A stretch of 64,000 nt of DNA from Salmonirosea sp038204185 (GTDB lineage Bacteria; Bacteroidota; Bacteroidia; Cytophagales; Spirosomataceae): positions 1 to 64,000 of the forward strand of contig JBBRDE010000001.1 in NCBI GenBank assembly GCA_038204185.1, given 5' to 3'. The stretch's first letter is position 1. Every line of letters begins with the position of its first letter. The position numbers and the translations under genes were made by a program. Shown here one piece after another: positions 44,809 to 54,400 of the stretch. The notes below the pieces were generated by a model. The model made no database searches. It was not told the origin of the DNA and saw only the letters and a program-made list of their open reading frames with translations.

Positions 44809-45531
44809 ATGCCCGATTCTGCTTCAAATTCCCCCTCTACCCTATTTCTGATCCCAACCGTGGTGGCCGAAGGTACCGCGCAACAGGTACTTAGCCCGCA
44901 GATAGCGGAAGTCATCAGTACCCTGGATTATTTTTTTGCCGAGGAACTTCGCACGGCCCGGCGCTTTGTGAGCGGCCTGCGGCTAGGCCGGGTCATCGAG
45001 GACATAACTTTCCACGAATTGAACAAAAAAACACCCGAAGCCGAAACCGCCTCCCAACTCCGCGCCCTGCCCGCCGGAAAAAATATAGGGGTACTATCTG
45101 AAGCGGGTTGTCCCGGAGTGGCCGACCCCGGCGCGGTGGCGGTACGGCTGGCGCACCGATTTGGTATGAAGGTGGTACCCTTAGTGGGGCCGTCCTCTAT
45201 TCTACTGGCCCTTATGGCGTCGGGATTGAATGGACAATCGTTCGCTTTTCACGGGTACCTGCCCATCGACCAGGCTCCCCGCCGGAAGGCAATCGTGTTT
45301 TTGGAAAAAGAAGTACAGGAACTGAACCAAACCCAGATTTTTATGGAAACGCCATTCCGTAACAATCACATGATGCAAACCATCCTCGAAGCCTGCCAGC
45401 CCGATACGATGCTTTGCGTGGCCAGTAACCTCACCGCCCCTGATGAGTACATCAAAACGCAAAGCATCCGGCATTGGAAAGCCCAGAAGATCGACTTGCA
45501 CAAACAACCTACCATTTTTTTGTTGGGTTGA
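44809..45531 (+). CDS. RsmI-like SAM-dependent methyltransferase
   Basis: 240-residue tetrapyrrole-methylase-fold protein. The N-terminal block (LFLIPTVVAEGT) replaces the LYLVATPIGN of true RsmI, but the glycine-rich SAM loop NIGVLSEAGCPGVADPGAVAV and PLVGPSSILLALMASGLNGQ are clear. The later MAQ-like block ETPFRNNHMMQTIL fits the RsmI side of the family, which 2'-O-methylates C1402 of 16S rRNA. Bacteroidota have both RsmI and this shorter relative, so the substrate is uncertain. A terminator follows closely. Confidence 0.8.
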   Translation: MPDSASNSPSTLFLIPTVVAEGTAQQVLSPQIAEVISTLDYFFAEELRTARRFVSGLRLGRVIEDITFHELNKKTPEAETASQLRALPAGKNIGVLSEAGCPGVADPGAVAVRLAHRFGMKVVPLVGPSSILLALMASGLNGQSFAFHGYLPIDQAPRRKAIVFLEKEVQELNQTQIFMETPFRNNHMMQTILEACQPDTMLCVASNLTAPDEYIKTQSIRHWKAQKIDLHKQPTIFLLG

Positions 45532-45561
45532 TACCTGCTCATCCTTCCATTTCACCTTCTG

Positions 45562-45588
45562 AATCCTGCCGAAAGTAGGATTTTTTTT
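45562..45588 (+). terminator. Rho-independent terminator after the RsmI-like gene
   Basis: AATCCT (45562-45567) pairs with AGGATT (45577-45582) around a GC-closed 9-nt loop, followed by a run of eight T that overlaps the stem end. Confidence 0.8.
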
Positions 45589-45666
45589 GCTCTGTGCCTT
45601 CCTGACTATCAATTCGTATTTTAATTCTCCACAAAAAAATCATTCAATTCTCCAACGGATCACACT

Positions 45667-46123
45667 GTGTTCATGTTTCTAAACAAAAAGGTTTCAGGAC
45701 TGGACCCGAATCGTACGTACAAGGTAACGTATGAGATCGACCTGGGTACCAACAATCCTGAGGGAAGTGTGGGAATCGGCGGCTCGCCTGCTGAGTCAGT
45801 TTATCTCAAAGCAGGTGCCTCGCCCCATGTATCCATCAGAAATCTGATTGACGGCTATTACGAGATCATGATTGATAAAGGTCAACAGGCTTCGGGAAGC
45901 ACCGAAGTGCCCGTGCTGGGCAATGTAAGCAACGGCATAGATAGCACATGTACAAGCTGGTAAAACGCGGTCCAATGCCGATGCCCCGGTGATGGTTAAG
46001 CCCAATGCCAATGGTGTTATCTGCCTTTGTGTCGGGACGGATTCAGGTTTCGAGGTGCTTGCCGTGCTCCACTATGATCGGATCAAAGTCACGATCCGCG
46101 AATATTTCAGCCCCAGAACATAA
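45667..46123 (+). pseudogene. Frameshifted remnant of an exported beta-sandwich protein
   Basis: The first frame (45667-45963) reads FMFLNKKVSGLDPNRTYKV, then SVGIGGSPAESVYLKAGAS and LGNVSNGIDST. The sense continues in other frames as YKLVKRG, then from 45971 SNADAPVMVKPNANGV, CVGTDSGFEVLAVLHYDRIK and a stop at 46121-46123. At least two small indels (about 45949 and 45970) break it. The pattern resembles the C-terminal 150 residues of a Bacteroidota exported protein of about 250 residues. The 5' part is lost right after the preceding terminator. I infer the family from memory of its pattern. Confidence 0.6.
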
Positions 46124-46383
46124 GCATTTTCCTGATCCGCTAGCCTACCCTCGGATTTTTTGGGAAATACTTTTTTCAGCGACATTCAGTTTGACCTGCC
46201 AACTGTGATTTGTGGTTTATTGAATGTCTTTTTGTGGATTGATGGGGATGCGATTACACAAAACCGCGGGGAGAATTTCTCAGGAATGCTGTAAATACTT
46301 GCTTATGTGTGCTGGAACACCTATTTGATGGGGTATACTCAAAACCAATTATTTACACCAACTAATTAAATTCAGTTATTACT

Positions 46384-47013
46384 ATGGAAACGCAAAGAGA
46401 TTTCAACCAAACTAACAACCCATCCGATCATTCCGGCGAAATGGATAAGCAGACAGGTACCATCACAGGCGTATTTCACGACAAAGATGATGCCGAAAAG
46501 GCCTATAACAGTTTGTTGAGCCGGGGATATTCCCAGGACGATATTTCGGTACTAATGTCTGACGAGACCCGCAAGACCAACTACAAAGACACTGACGAGG
46601 ACGATCGTTCAGAGCTGGGCAACAAGGCCATGGAAGGGGCGGGCGTAGGCTCAGCCATCGGTGGTACAGCCGGGGCAATCATCGGGGCTATTGCGGCCAT
46701 CGGTACGGCCATCGCCCTACCCGGACTCGGCCTGGTAATTGCCGGTCCTATCGCGGCGGGTCTGGCTGGCGCCGGTGCTGGCGGACTAACGGGGGGCATC
46801 ATAGGTGCCCTGGTGGGTTCTGGCATCCCCGAGGAGCGCGCTGCCATCTACAAGGAAAGCCTGGAAAATGGCGGGATCGTAGTAGGCGTCAAAGCCCGTA
46901 ATCAAGAAGAAGGTACTGCCATCTCTAACGAATGGAAGACTTACCGTGGAAGCAATATCCACACGGGTTGGGAGTCAAATACATGGGCTGATACACGCAA
47001 CGAGCGTTATTGA
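46384..47013 (+). CDS. General stress protein with YflT-like domain and glycine-rich core
   Basis: 209 residues. Residues about 24-60 (TGTITGVFHDKDDAEKAYNS, LLSRGYSQDDISVLMSDE) match the heat-induced stress protein YflT/GSP17M domain. A long Gly/Ala-rich hydrophobic region (about 80-155) could form a glycine-zipper membrane hairpin. ERAAIYKESLENGGIVVGVKA closes the domain. Probably a stress-responsive membrane-associated protein; mechanism unknown. It has its own terminator and appears monocistronic. Confidence 0.78.
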   Translation: METQRDFNQTNNPSDHSGEMDKQTGTITGVFHDKDDAEKAYNSLLSRGYSQDDISVLMSDETRKTNYKDTDEDDRSELGNKAMEGAGVGSAIGGTAGAIIGAIAAIGTAIALPGLGLVIAGPIAAGLAGAGAGGLTGGIIGALVGSGIPEERAAIYKESLENGGIVVGVKARNQEEGTAISNEWKTYRGSNIHTGWESNTWADTRNERY

Positions 47014-47043
47014 TCGTCCATTTCGACCCGAATTAATTTTTAG

Positions 47044-47077
47044 AAAATCCCGTGTCATAACCGACACGGGATTTTTT
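47044..47077 (+). terminator. Strong rho-independent terminator
   Basis: A perfect 13-bp stem (47044-47056 with 47063-47075) around a 6-nt loop ends in TTTTTT. It terminates the YflT-like gene. Confidence 0.92.
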
Positions 47078-47156
47078 GTTTTGGATCAATTTGAGCCTGG
47101 AATAAATACCTTTCGGGGCAGTTGATTACCTTCGCAGATTAAACACCCTTGGCGCT

Positions 47157-47795
47157 ATGATTGAAATAAAATCCTTTGTGTTCAGTCCATTTTCTGAAAA
47201 TACCTATGTGCTCTACGACGAAAGCGGGGAGGCTGTCCTGATCGATCCGGGTTGTTACGAGCCGTACGAATACCAGGAACTCAACGATTTCATAGAAGAT
47301 AACCAGCTTACTCCCGTCGGTATTTACAACACCCACGCCCACATCGACCATGTGCTGGGGGTGGAAAAATTGAAAAACACATACGGGATTCCCTTTGCCT
47401 TGCACCAGCTCGACGAGCCGCTCCTGCGGGCGGTAAAAACATATGCTCCCAACTACGGCTTTCCCACTTTCTCGGAACCTGGCGTAGAACGATGGCTAAA
47501 AGAAGGAGAATGGGTGGAATTTGGTAATTCAAAACTTGGTATCCTGTTCGTTCCTGGTCACGCACCGGGTCACGTGGCCTTTGTCAACGACGACCAGAAA
47601 TTTGTGATCGGGGGCGACGTACTGTTCCGGCAGAGCATCGGTCGCACCGATCTACCCGGTGGTAACATGGATACCCTGCTGAACAGTATCCGCACGCAAC
47701 TTTTCACCCTACCCGACAACTACACCGTCTACGCCGGACACATGGAGCCGACTACGATTGGTTTTGAGAAAAAAAATAATCCTTTTCTGAACTAG
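47157..47795 (+). CDS. MBL-fold hydrolase, glyoxalase II-like
   Basis: 212 residues of metallo-beta-lactamase fold: THAHIDHVLG (zinc motif HxHxDH), FVPGHAPGHVAFV (His), IGGDVLFRQSIGRTDLPGG (bridging Asp) and YAGHMEPTTIG (last His). The GRTDLPGG block is typical of the short glyoxalase II-like family of unknown thioester substrate; it is not a beta-lactamase. pssA starts 10 nt later, so they are co-transcribed. Confidence 0.9.
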   Translation: MIEIKSFVFSPFSENTYVLYDESGEAVLIDPGCYEPYEYQELNDFIEDNQLTPVGIYNTHAHIDHVLGVEKLKNTYGIPFALHQLDEPLLRAVKTYAPNYGFPTFSEPGVERWLKEGEWVEFGNSKLGILFVPGHAPGHVAFVNDDQKFVIGGDVLFRQSIGRTDLPGGNMDTLLNSIRTQLFTLPDNYTVYAGHMEPTTIGFEKKNNPFLN

Positions 47796-47805
47796 CCTCT
47801 CCTCC

Positions 47806-48504
47806 ATGAAACGACACATCCCCAACGCCCTGACCTGCGCCAATCTGCTCTGTGGCTGCGTGGGTATCGTGGAGGTTTTTCATAACAATATGCTGCTGTC
47901 CTGTGGACTGATCGGCCTGGCCGCCGTGTTCGACTTTTTCGATGGGTTTGCCGCCCGGCTGCTGAAAGTCAGTTCGTCCATCGGCAAAGAGCTGGATTCA
48001 CTTGCCGATGTCGTTACGTTCGGGGTACTTCCCGCCGTCATCATCTACCAGCTACTGGTACGGAGCGTACCGGGTATGGAGGATTTGTGGATACCTAATC
48101 TGGCTTTTCTGATCGCCGTTTGTTCGGCGTTGCGGCTGGCCAAGTTCAACATCGATCCCCGGCAGAGCGACTCGTTCATCGGGGTACCTACCCCCGCCAA
48201 CGCGCTGATGGTGGCGTCGCTACCTCTCATCATCCGCTTTCATCCCGAATGGGAATCGGTGATCGTAAGTACCCCTACCCTATTGATTTTCACGGTGGTG
48301 ATGTCCTACCTGCTAGTGGCAGAGTTGCCGCTTTTTGCCCTAAAATTCAAGTCGTTCGGCTGGAAGGGGAATGAAGTACGCTATTCGTTTTTGCTGGCGT
48401 CGGTTGTGCTTCTGGCTACTTTGGGCGTGCTGGGAGTACCTTTGGTGGTGGGTCTGTATGTTCTGATGAGTGTGGGGGTGAATTTGGCAAAAAGAACCTC
48501 CTAA
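47806..48504 (+). CDS. pssA: CDP-diacylglycerol--serine O-phosphatidyltransferase
   Basis: 232-residue integral membrane enzyme. The CDP-alcohol phosphotransferase signature D-G-x2-A-R-x8-G-x3-D-x3-D is read in FDGFAARLLKVSSSIGKELD and SLAD. About seven hydrophobic helices are present. It makes phosphatidylserine, the precursor of phosphatidylethanolamine, from CDP-diacylglycerol (product of cdsA at 3123-3956) and serine. Confidence 0.93.
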   Translation: MKRHIPNALTCANLLCGCVGIVEVFHNNMLLSCGLIGLAAVFDFFDGFAARLLKVSSSIGKELDSLADVVTFGVLPAVIIYQLLVRSVPGMEDLWIPNLAFLIAVCSALRLAKFNIDPRQSDSFIGVPTPANALMVASLPLIIRFHPEWESVIVSTPTLLIFTVVMSYLLVAELPLFALKFKSFGWKGNEVRYSFLLASVVLLATLGVLGVPLVVGLYVLMSVGVNLAKRTS

Positions 48505-48585
48505 ATTGGTTGGGCATGTATTTTATTGCAATTTTGCACCACAAAACCTTTCCATAAAATCAGACTCACCGTACCGCTACCTACC

Positions 48586-48837
48586 ATGCAATTCGTCGCT
48601 GATATCAACATAATGCCCATCAAGGAGATTCTCGATCCGCAGGGCAAAGCCGTAAAACTCGGGCTCCATAATCTGGGAATTGACCAGGTGGACGATGTTC
48701 GCATTGGCAAGCATATTACGATCCGACTGGAAGCCGCCGATGCCGGAGAAGCTGAGGCTAAGGTAAATACCGCCTGCGAAAAACTGTTGGCCAACTTGAT
48801 CATGGAGGAATTCAGCTTCGAGATTCACCCTGCCTGA
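48586..48837 (+). CDS. purS: Phosphoribosylformylglycinamidine synthase subunit PurS
   Basis: 83 residues, the normal PurS size: FVADINIMPIKEILDPQGKAV, GIDQVDDVRIGKHITIRLEA and the C-terminal helix EKLLANLIMEEFSFEI. PurS bridges PurL and PurQ in the fourth step of purine synthesis. Neither purQ nor purL is adjacent. The open frame starts at 48526, but the conserved protein begins at 48586. A TTG-N20-CAATTTTG promoter-like element lies about 45 nt upstream. Confidence 0.92.
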   Translation: MQFVADINIMPIKEILDPQGKAVKLGLHNLGIDQVDDVRIGKHITIRLEAADAGEAEAKVNTACEKLLANLIMEEFSFEIHPA

Positions 48838-48890
48838 GATACCTTCCCCGTATTGGCTGACCCAATTTTCTTTCGCTAAACCCTGAACTC

Positions 48891-49892
48891 ATGCCCCACG
48901 CGCGCATTACCGGAGTTGGATACTACGTACCCGAAAAGGTCGTGACCAACGACGACCTCTCTCAATGGATGGAAACTTCCGACAAGTGGATACAGGAACG
49001 TACTGGAATCAAGGAGCGGCGGTACTTCACCTACGGCAAGGAGACCAACGCCAGCATGGCCACTGCCGCCTCGCGGCAGGCACTGGAACGCGCCGGGCTT
49101 ACGCCCGATAAGGTAGATGTGATCGTGTACGCTACAATTACGCCCGACTACTTCTTCCCCGGTTCAGCTTTCCTGATGCAGCGTGAACTGGGTATGGACG
49201 GCAAACCTGTAATCGACATCCGGGAGCAGTGTTCAGGCTTTATTTATGCGCTTTCCATCGCCGATCAATTCATTAAATCGGGGATGTACAGGACGGCCCT
49301 GGTGATAGGTTCGGAGATTCAGTCCACCTGGATCAATAAAAGTACCGCCGGGCGTAATGTGGCCGTAATCTTCGGTGATGGGGCCGGGGCTGTGGTGGTG
49401 CAGGCTACCAACGATGCCGATCACCGGATTTTGTCCACGCACCTCCACGCCGATGGCCGTTTTGCCGAAGATTTGTACGTAAAAGACCCCGGCAGTAGCC
49501 GTCCCGACCGCGCGGCTACGAAAGAACTTCTGGATGAAGGTGGTTTCGATGTGGTAATGAACGGAAATGCAGTTTTCAAACATGCCGTGGTGCGCTTCGG
49601 CGAAGTGATTCAGGAAGCCCTCGACGCCAATGGCGCACAAACTGACGAGATAAGTCTACTGGTACCTCATCAGGCCAATATCCGTATCAGCGAGTACGTG
49701 CGGGAGCAGTTGGGTCTGGCTCCCGAAAAAGTCGTCAACAATATTCAGCGCTTTGGTAACACTACTGCAGCCTCCATTCCTATTGCGCTTGCCGAAGCCT
49801 GGGAGCAGGGCCGTGTTCAGCCGGGTGACCTCATTTGCCTGGCAGCTTTTGGGAGTGGCTTCACCTGGGCTTCAGCGCTTATCCGTTGGTGA
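48891..49892 (+). CDS. 3-oxoacyl-ACP synthase III (FabH-like)
   Basis: 333-residue KAS III fold. Catalytic Cys114 is in REQCSGFIYAL, the His in LVPHQANIRI (near 258) and the Asn in QRFGNTTAASIP (near 288). FabH starts fatty acid synthesis from acetyl-CoA. This sequence has TPDYFFPGSAF and an EQCSGF active site that differ from the DTSAACSGF of typical FabH. It may be one of the several Bacteroidota KAS III paralogues acting on other acyl or aryl starters. Confidence 0.88.
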   Translation: MPHARITGVGYYVPEKVVTNDDLSQWMETSDKWIQERTGIKERRYFTYGKETNASMATAASRQALERAGLTPDKVDVIVYATITPDYFFPGSAFLMQRELGMDGKPVIDIREQCSGFIYALSIADQFIKSGMYRTALVIGSEIQSTWINKSTAGRNVAVIFGDGAGAVVVQATNDADHRILSTHLHADGRFAEDLYVKDPGSSRPDRAATKELLDEGGFDVVMNGNAVFKHAVVRFGEVIQEALDANGAQTDEISLLVPHQANIRISEYVREQLGLAPEKVVNNIQRFGNTTAASIPIALAEAWEQGRVQPGDLICLAAFGSGFTWASALIRW

Positions 49893-50000
49893 GTACTTAA
49901 TCGCTAAGGGTCGTTGAGATAAGCCCGGAACAGCCCCTGCGCAAATACGCCTTTTGGGTCAATTCCTCCACAATAATTCAGCTAGTTGCGATATATTTCG

Positions 50001-50372
50001 CTAGTACTGCCCTGTGGCCAGCATCACCAGTGTGCAAGCTTTGACGGGCTCTATTCCTTCGGCAGAAAGCCGGTTCTCAAAATCCCGATTCTCCGTACCT
50101 GGATTAAAAATAACTCGCCGGGGGCGTAGTGAAATCACATAATCGTAATAGTCAGGCTGATGGCGGGGACCTACATATAATGTTACCGTATCAATGTCCG
50201 AATATTTTTCTTTTTGGGTTCCGATGGGTACCCCGGCAACTTCTCCTCCCCGAAGGCCAATCTGAACAATCTTATGACCTCTCTGCGTCAGGCGATGGGC
50301 AGCTGCATACGCGTAGCGCCCCGGATTGGTCGTAGCGCCAATAATCAATGTCTTTCCTGTCAATTGATTCAT
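50001..50372 (-). CDS. CoA-binding domain protein (YccU-like)
   Basis: 123-residue Rossmann protein of the CoA_binding_2 family: TLIIGATTNPGRYAYAAAH (nucleotide loop), HKIVQIGLRGGEVAGVPIG and RRVIFNPGTENRDFE. Small stand-alone members bind CoA or nucleotides; their role is not known. It is not linked in an operon with either neighbour. Confidence 0.85.
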   Translation of the reverse strand: MNQLTGKTLIIGATTNPGRYAYAAAHRLTQRGHKIVQIGLRGGEVAGVPIGTQKEKYSDIDTVTLYVGPRHQPDYYDYVISLRPRRVIFNPGTENRDFENRLSAEGIEPVKACTLVMLATGQY

Positions 50373-50852
50373 ATTTTTTTATTCTGTGGAATAACTGGAA
50401 CTATCCCCTAAAAACGTACGCCATACCTTTCATATCCAAAACCGTAGTGGTCTGGCTGATTAAAGGTTCTTTTATACAACCTATTCCTTTATAGTGACTC
50501 GTTTAGATTATAGGACAGGACTGCGCAAGTTTAAATAAACATCTGCTGCGAACATCAACGACCGCAATTTGGTGTCCCACCGACAACAACGTATAGTGCT
50601 CATTCGTATGGGGTTCCAAGCGCTGGCCCTATTTTTTTATTTATCAACACAGAAGTTAGCCATTCCGTTTGGATCCTATCGTTTTCCATCAAAGTGTGGG
50701 CACTTCCAAACTCTTTTACTGACTAGCTTCCCTGGCCATAAAAATACAAAGCAACAAAGGATTACGATAGAGTAGGACGAACCCTATTTTACCTGTTCCA
50801 CTTACTGTTTCGATCGATGTATTGAACATTTAGCCTTTATAAACTTCAACCC
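50373..50852. other. 480-nt stretch without a recognisable gene
   Basis: Between the CoA-binding gene and the HNH gene. Only short frames occur (the longest has 68 codons, 50569-50775, with no recognisable family). AT-rich patches and a possible promoter region (tattgaac, then tagccttta, about 50820-50840) precede the HNH gene. No RNA gene is evident. Confidence 0.5.
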
Positions 50853-51425
50853 ATGATAGAGAGAAAGAATAGCAATAGCTACTGGAATGAGAAGTGGGTA
50901 CGCATTGTTTTCGACCAAGTAGAAAACGCTCCACACTACGAAATATCAGATTACGGACGCCTCAAAAGCTTCCAGACCGACCCTGTCCACGGAACAATCA
51001 TCAACGGGTCGGTAATTCAGGGCTACCGCTCATTGAATATCCGGGTTCCGGGTGGACGTACTATCAATCGATATGTCCACAAGCTCGTGGCCGATAATTT
51101 CCTCAATCGTACGAATAGCGATCAGAATTATGTGATTCATCTCGACTACGACAAGCAAAACAATCATTTCCAGAATCTGAAATGGGTTACCAAAGGCGAA
51201 ATGACGGAGCACAACCGTGACAATCCGGCCCTGGTGAACCGGGTTATGCCCCGCCGCACCAGCAACTATAAGCTCACAGAAAGCAAGGTAAGGATGATTA
51301 AGAAGCTCCTGAGGAACGACAATAATCGTTTGAAGATGATCGCGAAGCAGTTCGGCATTACACATACCCAACTCAACCGGATCAGGTCGGGAGAAAATTG
51401 GAAACATGTCACGATTGATGAATGA
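50853..51425 (+). CDS. NUMOD4-HNH endonuclease-like protein with C-terminal HTH
   Basis: 190 residues. A NUMOD4-type segment (EKWVRIVFDQVENAPHYEIS, DYGRLKSF) is followed by an HNH-like region (RYVHKLVADNFLNR, then IHLDYDKQNNHFQNLKWVT). A basic helix-turn-helix follows (KLTESKVRMIKKLL, IAKQFGITHTQLNRIRSGENW). This is the architecture of free-standing homing-type endonucleases. The usual H-x-D-G of the HNH loop is HLDY here, so activity is uncertain. It is not inserted in an obvious intron or intein. A DNA-binding regulator derived from such an enzyme is an alternative. Confidence 0.8.
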   Translation: MIERKNSNSYWNEKWVRIVFDQVENAPHYEISDYGRLKSFQTDPVHGTIINGSVIQGYRSLNIRVPGGRTINRYVHKLVADNFLNRTNSDQNYVIHLDYDKQNNHFQNLKWVTKGEMTEHNRDNPALVNRVMPRRTSNYKLTESKVRMIKKLLRNDNNRLKMIAKQFGITHTQLNRIRSGENWKHVTIDE

Positions 51426-51490
51426 AAGCGTATGATCCGGGATAGCCGTTACACGACACCGTACCTGAAAAATGACTAAAAGCCCATGAT

Positions 51491-54400
51491 CTAGGTACCG
51501 GGGGACTTGGGACTTTCCACTAAGGGAAGTGATAGAAAGAATGTGGTACCGATACCTTCCTCGGTTTCGAACCAAATGCTTCCGCCGGCGTATTCGATAA
51601 TTCGTTTAGCCATAGCCAGGCCCAGGCCGGTTCCCCCGGGCCGGGTTGTGAAATTGGGCAGAAACACCCGACTCCTGATATTTTGGGGAATACCCGTTCC
51701 GTTATCTTTCACTTCCACAATAATTGTTTCGTTGTGGGTGTATAGCCTTACTGTGATTTCGGCTGTACGTGAGGAGGGAACCGACTGCCGGGCATTAATT
51801 ATCAGATTAGAAATACTACCCCCAAATTGCTGTCGGCCGCCGCTTACGTAAAGCGGACCAGGGGCTATCTGACGCCGAAAAATCACGGTCTCATCACTTG
51901 CATACAGCTCGTAGGCTTTGTTTACCACCGAAGTCACCTCAAATACCTCGTTTTGGGGAGGGGGCATTCGTGCTATATCGGAGAATGATTGAGCTATATG
52001 GCCAATCGTATCAATTTGCTTGATGATGGACTCCATAGCGCGGTTCACTTTTTCAAGAGCTTCGGGATCGTCACGACGGATGGTACGCTGCAGCTGCTGC
52101 AGGGTGAGTTTCATGGGCGTGAGCGGATTCTTGATCTCATGCGCCACTTGGCGAGCCATCTCACGCCAGGCCGACTGCTTTTCGTTCAAGGAAAGTGCCT
52201 GCTTGTTTTGGTCCAGATTTACAAGCATCTGATTGTATTTTTTAATGAGCGAACCTATCTCGTCATTCGAATGCCACGGTAGCGGATCATTGAGTTGATT
52301 GAGGTTCGTCGTGCTTATTTTGCGGGCCAGCACCCGCAACGGTTCAATCAGCAGGTTTGATGCAAAATAAGATACCAACAGAAAAACAATAAACATAATG
52401 GTAAACACAATCAGTATCGAGGCTACGATGTCAATAATTTGGCGGTCGAGAATCGATCTGGCGTTAAATTGAGGTACACTCAGGACACCGAGTAATTTTT
52501 GATCGTATGATTTGAGGCCCACATAGGCAGTATAGTAGGGCTTTTCGCCCAACGACTCGTACAGAAGTAGCTGATTTTCTTTTTGTTCAACAATTTGTTT
52601 CATCGCAGCCGGATTGATGAGTCCCGAGACGAGACCGCCCTGGTAGAGCATCGGTTTTGAAGCCAACAGGATCCTGCCAGTCGTATCGTACAAGTTTATT
52701 CCCAAATCGGCATCACGGGCTATCTCCTGAATCTGTTGCTCAAAATATGCCTGGCTCATCTTACCCTGCCGGTAATCGTCCATATACTTCAGCACATTAG
52801 CCGACAAGTTGCGCGTTTTGTCAACGTGGGCATTTTCCTGATTTTCCCGGTAATCAGTGCCAATAATTCTCAGAATAAAAAACAGGACAATAAGCAACGG
52901 AATAATGAAGGAAACGTTGAGCAGCACCTGGATTTTGGTAGAATACGTCAGCGGCAGGGCGGCTATACCTGAATGTAGTGCATGGCCAATAATAGCCAGC
53001 AAGACCACCACTACAAGTATCAAGTACAGGAAAGAGAAATTGGCCAGAAATCCGTTCCAGCCCCACGATTTGGTAGAAACCACAATACGCCGGTTTCGGG
53101 TGTCCGCCTGCCCCACGTGCCGGTAGCCATGCATTGTAAGACCGGTCTTGTATAGTGCCGAATCCAGCAAGATGGTGGAAGGAAACTTACGTTCGTAATT
53201 GTACGAGCCACCACTGTACATTTGCTCAGCACCTTTAAATATAGCATAGCTATACTCTTGGGTTTCGGGAGTTTTATCAAAGCGCTCATCTGGTAAGGGC
53301 AAAGGTGTGTGCGCTGCCTGAGGTTTCTGCCGAAGAACCAGCACAACGTATCCCGCTGGCTGTGCTGCGTTCTGGACGGTAACAAATGCCACATAGTGCT
53401 TGGTAAAGCCAGTATCCGGCGTATCTACGCCAGGCGTGGATACGCCCGGCTCGGCTGAGGCAGCTTCTAAGGTATCTTGGCCAGGTGTATCAACCATATA
53501 CACTCCCGGATAAGTCGTGGCATACGTTGGCTTTCCCCAGGCATCTACATAATAGCTGTGGGTATGAGCCAGTGCGCTGTTATCCAGAGAATTTCCGTCC
53601 CGATCAAAAGTAAGTACCTCAGCAGTATAGGGATCCAGGTATTGCTTGAGGTACTTGTTCCTGATTTTCTGCTGGATAATTTCACGGGCCAGGGGTACAT
53701 CATTAACCAAATGCGCCTGTACCTCTTCATCCTGGGCCACAAGCTGAATATCTTTCGTTAGCAGGAACTCCGTAAGCAGATCATTTCCTGCAAGCACTTG
53801 TCTTCCAAATTCCTTCTTACTAAGGACATCCTTGTTATTTTCCTGGTTTTCCACTACGTAAGTGGCTGTGAGAGCACATAGCAGCGCGGTCAGAAAATAG
53901 TATATGGTGGTCGGGTACTTGAAGCCGTAAAAGGTCCGCGGAAGGCGGGTGAGGTATAGCGTTAAAAGATACGCCATATGGGCCAGGAAAATCAATTCGA
54001 AACCCACCCCCAACAGCCAGGATACCAGCGCCACCATTGCGACACCCAGCATGAGTATAGCGGCTCCAATCCGGTAGTCGGGGGCAAGTCGTATGAAAAC
54101 AATAAATATCAATTGGTTGATCATGAAATAGAGGCCTGACAGGCATACAAATACTAACAGAGCCGCAATTTTCAGCGGATTAAACGTAATACTTAGGGTA
54201 ATATCGAGTGTGTAAAGTGTACTCCCGTAGAGCGTGGTAAGTTCACGGTAGCAGAGATAAGACGACATGAAACTAACCAGGAGAATTAGCAATGCGACCA
54301 AATATTGAAACCCCGGGCCACTTGAAACCAATCGACGATAGGTAACCGTACGAAAATAGGTTCGATTGGCATACATTAACACCCATAACAGGCCCAGTCC

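Noticed and set aside
47157..47795. Second metallo-beta-lactamase
   Set aside because: The zinc motif and GRTDLPGG block place it with glyoxalase II-like hydrolases; the B1 Cys ligand is absent and there is no signal peptide.
50569..50775. 68-codon frame in the long spacer before the HNH gene
   Set aside because: No recognisable family, low-complexity composition, and no good start context.
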